DNA from: Beijerinckiaceae bacterium
Lineage (GTDB): Bacteria > Pseudomonadota > Alphaproteobacteria > Rhizobiales > Beijerinckiaceae
Length of the DNA stretch: 49,793 bases
Assembly: GCA_947474545.1 (NCBI GenBank)
Contig: CANJJI010000014.1
Coordinates: 1 to 49,793 of the forward strand
Direction: 5' to 3'
Shown here: in pieces, positions 9,433 to 16,694 of the stretch
Layout: the number at the start of each line of letters is the position of its first letter
Numbering within the stretch: the first letter of the stretch is position 1
The notes under the pieces: model-generated
The model's database searches: none
Seen by the model: only the letters and a program-made list of their open reading frames with translations
Told to the model about the DNA's origin: nothing
Translations under genes and position numbers: made by a program

Positions 9433-9564
9433 CCCTTCGAGACGCGCCTTTCAGGCGCTGCTCAGGGTGAGGTTTTCTGGAAGTTCAGCCCTTTAAAAAA
9501 TTACAACCTCACAACAGCTCTCATGCTGAGAGTTTCGCGAAGCGAAACGTCTCGAAGCACGAGG
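9433..9564. repeat. paired REP-like palindromic elements in inverted orientation
   Basis: Two copies of one palindromic element face each other. Copy A (9433-9472) reads CTTCGAGACG, a stem GCGCCT-TTC-AGGCGC, then CTCAG-GG-TGAGG. Copy B (9520-9564), on the other strand, reads CTTCGAGACG, a stem GTTTCGC-TTC-GCGAAAC, then CTCAG-CA-TGAG. The flanks and the TTC loop are shared, while the stem sequences differ but still pair. This conserved pairing is characteristic of REP-type repeats common in alphaproteobacteria. About 47 bp, including an A run, separates the copies. Copy B contains the start codon of the downstream gene. I did not see other copies in the window. Confidence 0.8.
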
Positions 9565-10611
9565 GCTGCACGTGGAATTGTCACCGCACTGACGGCTGCG
9601 CTCGTTTGCGCAGCCGTTTTGTTTTCTTCCCCCACCCGCGCGCAGGATCAGACCGCCGAATTCTATCGCGGCAAGACTATTCGCCTGATTGTCGGCGCTG
9701 CGGCTGGCGCGGCCTATGATTTCATGGCGCGGGTACTGGCAACCCACTACGGCCATTATATCCCCGGCAATCCCAATTTCGTTGTCGAGAACATGCCCGG
9801 CGCGGGCTCCATCGTGATGCTGAACTATCTAGCCAATCGCGCGGCCAAAGACGGCACGGCGATAGGCCTATCGCTTGGCGGGGTGATCCATGAACCGCGC
9901 CTCAATGCGCTCTCGCGCGATGGCAAGAATGTGCAATTCGATGCCACAAAATTCGGCTGGCTCGGCTCGCCCGCGCAACAGCCGCTGATTTATGTGGTCT
10001 GGCATCAGACCCCGTTCCAGTCGTTTGCCGACCTGCAAAAGCAGGAAGCGACGTTTGCGACGACCTCGCGTTCCGGCGACAATTTTGTCATTCCCGTCTT
10101 CACCAATCAGGCGCTCGGCACAAGGCTGAAACTCGTGCAGGGCTATAAGGGCGTCAACGATATTTTTCACGCGATGGAACAGGGCGAGGTGCAGGGCACC
10201 GGCATGATCCTCGCCAGCCTGCTCGCCAGACAGGACTGGATCAGGGACGGCAAGGCCCGCGTACTGATGCAATTTGGCGCAACGCGTAACCGCCTCATTC
10301 CTGATGCGCCGACCGCCATCGAAATGCTGCAGGAGGAAAGGGCGAAGCAGATGCTGCGCATCTACGCCCAGAAATATGCAACGACCTATCCGTTCATGGT
10401 TCCAGCGGGCACGCCGCCCGAACGCTTGCGCGCGTTGCAGGATGCATTTGATGCGGCGATGAAGGATGAAAAACTGGTCGCCGACGCGCGCAAATTCGGC
10501 ATAGACATCGATCCCGTGCGTGGCGTAGACATCGAAAAAATCGTGGCGGAAGTCGCAACGCTGTCCGGCGATGTGGCGGAACAATTGCGCGGGCTGATCA
10601 ATCCGCCGTGA
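9523..10611 (+). CDS. TctC-like periplasmic solute-binding protein
   Basis: This is a 362-residue exported binding protein of the tripartite-tricarboxylate receptor family, in the FYRGKTIRLIVG subtype rather than the classical Bug form. The n-region is arginine-rich, followed by TALTAALVCAAVLFSS and likely cleavage after TRAQ. Ligand-loop motifs are AGAAYDFMARVLATHYG, IPGNPNFVVENMPGAGS, and ANRAAKDGTAIGL. The only ATG upstream of the signal peptide (9523) lies inside REP-like copy B, which therefore encodes about the first 14 residues. The frame is open back to 9319 but that overlaps the FAH gene. No TctA or TctB is nearby. Its last 16 codons are partly duplicated at 14283-14330. Confidence 0.82.
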   Translation: MLRVSRSETSRSTRAARGIVTALTAALVCAAVLFSSPTRAQDQTAEFYRGKTIRLIVGAAAGAAYDFMARVLATHYGHYIPGNPNFVVENMPGAGSIVMLNYLANRAAKDGTAIGLSLGGVIHEPRLNALSRDGKNVQFDATKFGWLGSPAQQPLIYVVWHQTPFQSFADLQKQEATFATTSRSGDNFVIPVFTNQALGTRLKLVQGYKGVNDIFHAMEQGEVQGTGMILASLLARQDWIRDGKARVLMQFGATRNRLIPDAPTAIEMLQEERAKQMLRIYAQKYATTYPFMVPAGTPPERLRALQDAFDAAMKDEKLVADARKFGIDIDPVRGVDIEKIVAEVATLSGDVAEQLRGLINPP

Positions 10612-10669
10612 GGGTATACTCCCCCGATGTCAGGCTTCACTATTCCTGTGCCGGCTTGCCCCCAGTCAC

Positions 10670-11659
10670 TCAGCTCCTGATCTCATCCGGCGGTGCGCGG
10701 CCCGCCAGAAATTCCAGGATATTGCTTGCGGCCCTGTGTTCTATCGCGAGGCGAACGCTGGCAACGGCGGAGCCCAGATGCGGCGTAAATAAAGTCGCGG
10801 GCTGTTCGCGCAACGCCGGCGGAATCTCCGCAGGGCGGCCGTCCAGTGCCCAATCCTCAAACGCAAACACATCCGCCGCATAGCCGCCGAGCCGGCCGGA
10901 CGTCAGCGCGATTGCAATGGCATCTTCATCTGCAACCGAGCCACGCCCCACATTGATGATGAACTGGCCCGGCCTTGCCTGCGAAAGATAGTGCTGACCA
11001 ATCATCTGCCGTGTGGCGGGCGTCAGCGGCGCGGCAAGGAAAAGATAATCCGCATGCGTCGCGGCTTCCTGCAGGTTCGCCATGTTCACACGCGAATCTA
11101 CCGCCTGCGGATCGACACCCAGAATGCGCGCGCAGCCAAATCCGGCGAGTCTGTCAATAATTGCACATCCGACCTTGCCAAGGCCCACAACTGCTACTAT
11201 CGCCTGATGGAGCCCAGTTCCATAAAGGACAGGCCGCCAGCCCGCGAAGTCGCCGTTGCGCACCAGCCTATCGCCGGCCAGCACTTGCCGGGCCAGACCG
11301 ATGGCCAGACCGATCGCCAGTTCCGCAGTCGGCTCGGTAAGCAAATCGGGCACGATGGATACGCGAACGCCAGCTTGTACTGCAGCCGCGATATCAAAAT
11401 TGTCGTAGCCTTTGAGTGCACATGCGAGCATTTTCAACCGGCCCGGTGCGACGAAGAAAGGCGCTCCCAACCGGTCGGGCATGAATGTCATGACGGCGTC
11501 GCAGGTGCGCGCGAGGGCTTCGACATTGTCGGGGGTCCAGGGTTCAATGCCAGGATTGATGATGACTTCTCCGGCTTCGCGCAACCGGTCCGCGACGGCC
11601 TCGTGAATTCTGGCGGTTACAAGAATCCGGCGCTGCGAAATCTTTTCAGAAACCATCAT
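10670..11659 (-). CDS. ptxD: phosphite dehydrogenase (NAD-dependent)
   Basis: PtxD oxidises phosphite to phosphate with NAD+. This 329-residue D-2-hydroxyacid-dehydrogenase-fold protein matches the Pseudomonas stutzeri enzyme, as I recall it, at every residue implicated in that reaction: Met60 (FMPDR), Lys83 (CALKGYDNFD), Trp141 and Tyr146 (GWRPVLYGTGL), Arg239 (VGRGSVADE), Glu268 (YAADVFAFEDWA), His294 (TPHLGSA) and Arg303 (VRLAIEH). VPDLLTEPTAELAIGL is also nearly identical. The nucleotide fold is GLGKVG with Asp183 at the end of the second strand, favouring NAD over NADP. It is the last gene of the ptx operon and overlaps ptxC by 4 bases (ATGA). It converges on the TctC-like gene with 58 bp between and no clear terminator. 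Confidence 0.9.
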   Translation of the reverse strand: MMVSEKISQRRILVTARIHEAVADRLREAGEVIINPGIEPWTPDNVEALARTCDAVMTFMPDRLGAPFFVAPGRLKMLACALKGYDNFDIAAAVQAGVRVSIVPDLLTEPTAELAIGLAIGLARQVLAGDRLVRNGDFAGWRPVLYGTGLHQAIVAVVGLGKVGCAIIDRLAGFGCARILGVDPQAVDSRVNMANLQEAATHADYLFLAAPLTPATRQMIGQHYLSQARPGQFIINVGRGSVADEDAIAIALTSGRLGGYAADVFAFEDWALDGRPAEIPPALREQPATLFTPHLGSAVASVRLAIEHRAASNILEFLAGRAPPDEIRS

Positions 11660-12459
11660 TTCAGCATCTGCCTCAATCGTCCGCCGATCGAATCAACCAC
11701 GACGACACAGGCCAAAATGGTCAGGAGGATTGCGGAGACTTCGTCATACTTGATCAACCGCAACGCAGCCATCAATTCAAATCCAATGCCGCCCGCTCCG
11801 ACAATGCCCAGAACGGCGGAAGCGCGAAAATGATATTCGGTCCGGTAGATCGTGACATCAGCGAGTTGCGGCAAGACCTGCGGCAAGACCGCATGGGTAA
11901 TAACCTGAAATCGCGTTGCGCCCGCCGCCCGGGCCGCCTCAAGCGGCTTGTGATCAACATGCTCGATGGCTTCAGCAAAGAACTTTCCAACCATGCCCAC
12001 CGAATGCAACCCGAGTGCCAGCACGCCGGGCAGCGCGCCAAAGCCAACCGCGGCGACGAACAATATGCCCATGATAATTTCGGGAACTGAACGCAAAAGC
12101 GCCAGCAGCGCGCGTGCAGCTTCATAGACAATGCGGTGTGGCGTGGTATTTTTGGCCGCGCAAAGAGCCAGTGGCAATGAAAAGAAAATTGCAACAGCCG
12201 TACCCGCAATCGACATGGCCAATGTGTCAAGCAGCGGCCGCAACCAGCTTTGCCAGCGGGCGAAATTGGGCGGCACCATTTCGCTGGCAAGCTGCCGGAT
12301 CGCCGGTCCGCTTTCGATGAATCGTTGCGCGTCGAAAAATCCGGTAATCCAGAGCGCCGATACGATGACAGCAAGTATTGCGGCCAGCAGGGCGGCATGG
12401 CGCCGCGCGCCCTGCCGGTCCTGTGCTAATATTGCCGCGTATTGCGCCGCCTCGCTCAT
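11656..12459 (-). CDS. ptxC: phosphite/phosphonate ABC transporter permease
   Basis: This 267-residue inner-membrane permease belongs to the PhnE/PtxC type (MetI-like fold). About six membrane segments are visible, the first being LLAAILAVIVSALWITGFF. The cytoplasmic coupling loop has the family EAA motif, EAARAAGATRFQVITHAVLP, and the C-terminus has the characteristic ASAVLGIVGAGGIGFEL. It overlaps the upstream binding-protein gene and the downstream ptxD by ATGA on both sides, so translation of the whole set is probably coupled. Alone it could be called phnE; the linked ptxD argues for phosphite as cargo. Confidence 0.88.
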   Translation of the reverse strand: MSEAAQYAAILAQDRQGARRHAALLAAILAVIVSALWITGFFDAQRFIESGPAIRQLASEMVPPNFARWQSWLRPLLDTLAMSIAGTAVAIFFSLPLALCAAKNTTPHRIVYEAARALLALLRSVPEIIMGILFVAAVGFGALPGVLALGLHSVGMVGKFFAEAIEHVDHKPLEAARAAGATRFQVITHAVLPQVLPQLADVTIYRTEYHFRASAVLGIVGAGGIGFELMAALRLIKYDEVSAILLTILACVVVVDSIGGRLRQMLK

Positions 12460-13325
12460 TTCATCGCCGCAAGATCTAGCTGCAGAATTTTCGCGGTTTC
12501 GCGCAGCACGTCATAGGTCTGGTCGTTGGCGGCGACAAACCCTTCGACGCGGAACGACTTTAGGACTTCTTTGTCTGTTACTTCCAGAAATGCCCGGCGA
12601 ATCGCGTCCTTCAGTACTGGCGCCAGATCGCCCTGCATCACTATGGGATAGTTCGGAATTTTGTCAGAGACAGCGAGGATTGACAGTTTTTCGGCGTCAA
12701 TCGTTTTGCGTTCGATCAGCACGTCGAAAATCGATTTTGATAATGCGCCTGCTGGCACCTGCCCCGCCTGAACCGCGCGGGCGACCGCATCATGGGTGCC
12801 CAGATGCACGGGCTTGTAATCCTTTGCACCATCGAGGCCGGCTTTGCTCAATAGCAAGGCGCGCGGCGAAAGATGGCTGGACGTTGAAGCCTGATCGCCA
12901 AAACCAAATGGCTTGCCGCGCACATCTTCAAGCGTCTTGACCGGACCAGCCTTGTTGGCGATCAGGACAGAATTGTAAAACGGTGCGCCACGCTCGACCC
13001 CCACGGCAAATGGTTCGATATTGGGCGCTTTCGATTTTGCCAGAACATAGGAGAACGGTCCAAAATAGGCCACTTCAATACGCCCGAAACGCATGGCTTC
13101 GATCATCGAAGAATAATCGGTCGTCACAATGATCTCGATGTCCTTTTTGAGAACATTGGCGAGATAGGTTTTGAGAGGCTGCGCGTTCTGGATCAGCGTC
13201 GAGGCGTTTTCATCCGGCAGCAGCGCAACGCGCAACCGGGCAGGATCCTTGCCCTGAGCGAATGCCGGGGCAGCTGCACAAACCGCGCTGGCGGCGGCGT
13301 AACGGATAAAATCTCTGCGTTTCAT
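12456..13325 (-). CDS. ptxB: phosphite/phosphonate periplasmic binding protein
   Basis: This 289-residue solute receptor belongs to the PhnD/PtxB family. The N-terminus MKRRDFIRYAAASAVCAAAP looks like a twin-arginine signal ending near AFAQG. The mature protein shows the PhnD-type pattern: LRVALLPDENASTLIQNAQ, TTDYSSMIEAMRFGRIEVAYFGPFSY (the YFGPFSY stretch lies in the anion pocket in this family), and GKPFGFGDQASTSSHLSPR with the Ser/Thr cluster that holds the oxyanion. Length is usual for the family. It overlaps ptxA and ptxC by 4 bases each. Specificity for phosphite rather than phosphonate is inferred from ptxD. Confidence 0.88.
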   Translation of the reverse strand: MKRRDFIRYAAASAVCAAAPAFAQGKDPARLRVALLPDENASTLIQNAQPLKTYLANVLKKDIEIIVTTDYSSMIEAMRFGRIEVAYFGPFSYVLAKSKAPNIEPFAVGVERGAPFYNSVLIANKAGPVKTLEDVRGKPFGFGDQASTSSHLSPRALLLSKAGLDGAKDYKPVHLGTHDAVARAVQAGQVPAGALSKSIFDVLIERKTIDAEKLSILAVSDKIPNYPIVMQGDLAPVLKDAIRRAFLEVTDKEVLKSFRVEGFVAANDQTYDVLRETAKILQLDLAAMK

Positions 13326-14119
13326 GAGGCAACTCCAATTGGTGGGATGTTCTGGATGGGAACGCGCCGAGGGAGCCGCCCGCTGGCCGGTACGATGTTG
13401 CCGTAAATCGCCGCTACGGCATTTTCATCGAGTTGCGATGGCGGTCCGTCGAAGACAACTTTTCCCGCATGCAGTCCAACAATCCGGCCCGCAAATTTCT
13501 TGGCGAATTCGATCTGGTGCAGACTTACAACAGCGGTCAGTCCATCACTCTGGCAAATACCGTGCAGCAGAGAGAGCACATGGTCCGAGGTTGCGGGGTC
13601 AAGCGATGCGACCGGCTCATCAGCAAGAATGATTTCCGGCGATTGAACCAGTGCGCGGGCAATGCCGACGCGTTGCTGCTGCCCGCCCGACAATTCATCG
13701 ACACGGCGCAATGCCTCTTTCAGCAAACCAACCCGGTCAATAGCTCTCAGGGCCAATTCCTTTTCGGCGTGTGAAAAGCCAAACAGCGTCTTCAGCGGCG
13801 AATGAAAGGCCAGTCTGCCCGTCAACACGTTGGACAGCACGCTCAACCTGCCAATCAGATGGTGCTGCTGGAAGATCATGCCGGTCTGACGCCTGTGCGC
13901 GCGCAATTGTTTCTTGCCCGCTATATCGCCGGTGGCGGATTCGATCCGCCCGCCAGTCAGGCGCACCAGGCCGTTAAAGCTCCGCAGCAATGTCGATTTG
14001 CCGGCGCCTGAAGGACCCAGCAGCACGGTAAAGCTACCCGGCTCGATCGACAGTGTGGTCGCGGACAGGGCGAGTGTGCCGTTGGGATAAGTAACTTCTG
14101 CAGCCAGCGCCTGGAGCAT
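13322..14119 (-). CDS. ptxA: phosphite/phosphonate ABC transporter ATPase
   Basis: This 265-residue ATPase energises the importer. Walker A is GPSGAGKST at residues 35-43, the Q-loop follows at MIFQQHHLIGRLSVLSNVL, the signature is LSGGQQQRVGIARALV, and Walker B is IILADEPVASLDP. The GRLAFHSPLKTLFG insertion after the Q-loop is typical of PhnC/PtxA. It is the first gene of the operon: GAGAGGA lies about 7 bases before the ATG, and the Pho-box-like array starts 37 bases upstream. Its end overlaps ptxB by ATGA. Confidence 0.9.
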   Translation of the reverse strand: MLQALAAEVTYPNGTLALSATTLSIEPGSFTVLLGPSGAGKSTLLRSFNGLVRLTGGRIESATGDIAGKKQLRAHRRQTGMIFQQHHLIGRLSVLSNVLTGRLAFHSPLKTLFGFSHAEKELALRAIDRVGLLKEALRRVDELSGGQQQRVGIARALVQSPEIILADEPVASLDPATSDHVLSLLHGICQSDGLTAVVSLHQIEFAKKFAGRIVGLHAGKVVFDGPPSQLDENAVAAIYGNIVPASGRLPRRVPIQNIPPIGVAS

Positions 14120-14155
14120 TCGGGGGTCCTCTCACGTTGTCGCTAGGCGCGGCGC

Positions 14156-14184
14156 GTGACAGTCCTGTGAATAAATTTTGACAT
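14156..14184 (-). promoter_or_regulatory. Pho-box-like array upstream of ptxABCD
   Basis: On the minus strand three half-sites follow each other at an exact 11-base period: ATGTCAA, TATTCAC and CTGTCAC, each separated by 4 bases. The consensus PhoB half-site is CTGTCAY. The promoter-proximal copy matches 7/7, the middle one 4/7 and the distal one 5/7. The array ends 37 bases before the ptxA start. PhoB sites stand in for the -35 element, and this position suits that role. PhoB control is inferred from sequence pattern alone. Confidence 0.65.
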
Positions 14185-14282
14185 TTATGATTTGCGCTAA
14201 GGCATCGCCTGTAGCGCTCCGCGCCCGACTTAGTCAGCCGCCCCATACGCACTTGGAGAATTGGCGTGGTGACCTTTAGCGC

Positions 14283-14330
14283 CTCTCCGGCGATGTCGTG
14301 GCGCAATTGTGCGGCCTGATCAATCCGCCG
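14283..14330 (+). pseudogene. 3' fragment of a TctC-like gene
   Basis: These 48 bases match 10561-10608, the last 16 codons of the TctC-like gene at 9523, at 40 of 48 positions and in the same orientation. The fragment would read LSGDVVAQLCGLINPP against LSGDVAEQLRGLINPP. Its frame is closed by a TAG at 14277-14279 and continues past the homologous stop, so it is not a working gene. The two copies bracket the ptx operon as imperfect direct repeats. It may be the remains of a second TctC-like gene. Confidence 0.7.
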
Positions 14331-14428
14331 GAAACCATGCCGCGGCTCGCCTTTTCGCGGGTCATAATGCTTTAAAACCCCCGTTATATGTTCAGCTTCG
14401 TTTCCCGTTAGCGCCAGAGATCGCCGAT

Positions 14429-14920
14429 ATGTTCCAATTTTTTGCGAAGCTATTCCTGCGTTTGGGCTTTATCGCCTTTTTGGCTGGCCTTGCCCCCACC
14501 TCGATCGCCATATTCGACCAATTGACGTGTACGCCTGCCACAGCGCGCGTTGAGAGCCTTCAAGGCGCTCGAACCGCGATCAGCTTTACCACTGCCGACG
14601 GACGGCCGGTGAGGATGCTGGCCTATACGCGAAAGATCGGCCTCGAATTCCGGGCTATGGCGCCGGGGTCCAGCACGCTGTCACCCGGCGTCTATTCTGG
14701 CGACAGACCGGTCCGCGCAGGCGCAGCTGTCAACATCCTCTATCGCGGCGCGGGCATAGACGCGCCGCCCTACGTCTCGCAACCATTTTCCTTTGCTGCG
14801 GAAAGGCTGGGCATCACGGTGGGCTCAATCGGGCTGGTCCTGCTGCTGTTGAGCATGGTGCTCCTGCGTCTCTCAGGCAGCGGATCGGGCCGACGCGGAT
14901 CTTTTGCAGGCGCTCATTGA
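14429..14920 (+). CDS. membrane protein, DUF3592-like
   Basis: This 163-residue protein has one membrane segment near the N-terminus (GFIAFLAGLAPTSIAIF) and one near the C-terminus (TVGSIGLVLLLLSMVLL). Between them is a domain of about 90 residues outside the membrane core. The middle part (ARVESLQGARTAISFTTADG, then GDRPVRAGAAVNILYRGAG) has the beta-rich layout of DUF3592 proteins, an unexplained family. I took the ATG at 14429 rather than the upstream one at 14309, because the earlier 40 codons run through the degenerate TctC fragment and look non-coding. The ribosome site is weak. It is followed 135 bp later by the glutaryl-CoA dehydrogenase operon. Confidence 0.6.
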   Translation: MFQFFAKLFLRLGFIAFLAGLAPTSIAIFDQLTCTPATARVESLQGARTAISFTTADGRPVRMLAYTRKIGLEFRAMAPGSSTLSPGVYSGDRPVRAGAAVNILYRGAGIDAPPYVSQPFSFAAERLGITVGSIGLVLLLLSMVLLRLSGSGSGRRGSFAGAH

Positions 14921-15055
14921 CGCCGGCAAGGCAGACGATGAAGCATTGCTGACCAATCACGCACGGCGCTCCGGCAAGGCTCGAAAAGCGCCCTTGCCAA
15001 TTCGCCCTGCCTGCCGCAAACCTGCCGGGAACCAAACAAGCCTGCCGGAGCCCCC

Positions 15056-16252
15056 ATGGCCAACACTGCCGCCAAGAATGAATTCGTCTGGGATGATCCC
15101 TTCCTGTTCGAGAGCCAGCTCAACGAGGAAGAGCGGATGATCCGCGACACGGCGCGGGATTTCGCACAGAGTGAATTGCTGCCCAAGGTGGTCAAAGCCT
15201 ATGCCAATGAAACTGTTGACCGCGATGTCATCCCTGCTATGGGCAAGCTCGGCCTGCTGGCCGTCACCTTGCCGGAACAATATGGCGGCTCGGGCGCTGG
15301 CTATGTGAGCTATGGCCTTGTGGCGCGGGAAATCGAGCGGGTGGATTCAGGCTATCGCTCCATGCTGTCTGTACAATCCTCGCTCGTCATGCATCCCATC
15401 AACGCCTTCGGCAGCGAAGAGCAGAAGCGTAAATATCTGCCCAAACTCGCTACCGGCGAATGGGTCGGCTGTTTCGGCCTCACCGAACCGGATTCCGGGT
15501 CTGACCCGGGCTCGATGACCACAAAGGCCGAAAAGGTGCAGGGCGGCTATGCTATTACCGGGCGGAAAATGTGGATTTCCAACGCGCCCATCGCCGATGT
15601 GTTCGTCGTCTGGGCGAAATCGGACGCGCACAAGGGTGCGATCAAAGGATTTATCATTGAGAAGGGCGCGAAGGGCCTGTCAGCGCCCAAGGTTGAGGGC
15701 AAGCTGTCGCTACGCGTGTCTGTGACAGGCGAACTGGTGCTTGATGGCGTTGAAGTCTCCGAAGACCAGATCCTGCCAAATGTCAGCGGGCTCAAGGGGC
15801 CATTCGAATGTCTCAACCGTGCGCGTTTTGGCATATCCTGGGGTGCCATGGGCGCGGCGGAAGATTGCTGGTTCCGCGCCCGGCAATATACGCTGGACAG
15901 AAAGCAATTCGGCCGGCCGCTCGCCGCCAATCAGCTCATTCAGAAAAAACTCGCGGATATGCAGACCGAAATCACGCTGGGCCTGCAGGGCGCGCTGCGC
16001 ATCGGCCGGTTGTTCGATGAGGGACGGCTTGCGCCGGAAATGATCTCGATCATGAAGCGCAACAACGCCGGCAAGGCGCTCGACATCGCCCGTGTCGCCC
16101 GCGACATGCATGGCGGCAATGGCGTGCATGGCGATTTCCACGTGATGCGCCACCTGCAGAACCTGGAATCGGTCAATACCTATGAAGGAACGCATGATGT
16201 GCATGCGCTGATTCTGGGCCGGGCGCAGACGGGGATACAGGCGTTTTTCTGA
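15056..16252 (+). CDS. gcdH: glutaryl-CoA dehydrogenase
   Basis: GcdH is an FAD enzyme that oxidises and decarboxylates glutaryl-CoA to crotonyl-CoA in lysine, tryptophan and glutarate breakdown, passing electrons to ETF. The 398 residues show the acyl-CoA dehydrogenase layout: an N-terminal helical domain, [19 protein letters not shown] in the middle beta domain, and the C-terminal helical domain with the catalytic base Glu377 in [17 protein letters not shown]. The N-terminus [20 protein letters not shown] and the [13 protein letters not shown] [15 protein letters not shown] are characteristic of GcdH among its relatives. It begins a tightly packed operon with a membrane protein and a CoA-transferase. 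Confidence 0.93.
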   Translation: MANTAAKNEFVWDDPFLFESQLNEEERMIRDTARDFAQSELLPKVVKAYANETVDRDVIPAMGKLGLLAVTLPEQYGGSGAGYVSYGLVAREIERVDSGYRSMLSVQSSLVMHPINAFGSEEQKRKYLPKLATGEWVGCFGLTEPDSGSDPGSMTTKAEKVQGGYAITGRKMWISNAPIADVFVVWAKSDAHKGAIKGFIIEKGAKGLSAPKVEGKLSLRVSVTGELVLDGVEVSEDQILPNVSGLKGPFECLNRARFGISWGAMGAAEDCWFRARQYTLDRKQFGRPLAANQLIQKKLADMQTEITLGLQGALRIGRLFDEGRLAPEMISIMKRNNAGKALDIARVARDMHGGNGVHGDFHVMRHLQNLESVNTYEGTHDVHALILGRAQTGIQAFF

Positions 16253-16253
16253 G

Positions 16254-16694
16254 ATGAGCGGGGAAGATGCCGCGCCGGAACTCGATCCGTTCCTGCAAAA
16301 ACTGCGGGCCATGCTCTTATATGGTGCGCTCGCCTTTGCAACCGGCTTCGTGTTCGGCGTGATGCGAGAACTCGCGTTCATTCCGCTGCTCGGAAAAAGC
16401 GTTGGCAAATGGACCGAATTCATCCCGCTGGTTGGAGCCCTCTTCTTTGTCGCCGCCTATGCGCTGCGGCAAATCAATGCGCCTGACAGGCGTACCCTAC
16501 TGATGATGGGTTTTGGCGGCGTCATCGTGTTGCTGATGTTCGAATCCCTGTTCGCGCTTTATGTGATGCAAGTGCCGCTTGCTATCTATCTGGACGGCTT
16601 CAATATCCTTAAAGGCGAATTATTCCCGTGGGGGCTGGCGATGATGGCGCTTGCACCACTGCTGTTGAATTACTTCCGGACACGAAACATATGA
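16254..16694 (+). CDS. small four-helix membrane protein, unknown
   Basis: This 146-residue protein has four likely membrane segments (about residues 17-37, 55-72, 80-102 and 120-140) and few charged residues outside the N-terminus. A stretch TGFVFGVMRELAFIPLLG precedes the second helix. I know no function for this family. Its start codon follows the gcdH stop after one base. Its own stop overlaps the next start (ATGA at 16691-16694), so it is translated together with the glutarate genes. A role in acid uptake or membrane association of the pathway would be a guess. Confidence 0.72.
   Translation: MSGEDAAPELDPFLQKLRAMLLYGALAFATGFVFGVMRELAFIPLLGKSVGKWTEFIPLVGALFFVAAYALRQINAPDRRTLLMMGFGGVIVLLMFESLFALYVMQVPLAIYLDGFNILKGELFPWGLAMMALAPLLLNYFRTRNI

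Larger units (their letters stand above)
14120..14428. other. intergenic region upstream of ptxA
   Basis: These 309 bases separate ptxA from the membrane protein gene on the opposite strand. They hold the Pho-box-like array (14156-14184) and the degenerate TctC 3' fragment (14283-14330). The remainder shows no credible gene, and no -10 hexamer close to consensus follows the Pho-box array. Confidence 0.6.

Noticed and set aside
9319-9522. Longer N-terminus of the TctC-like protein at 9523
   Set aside because: It would overlap the FAH gene and place the signal peptide about 80 residues into the protein.
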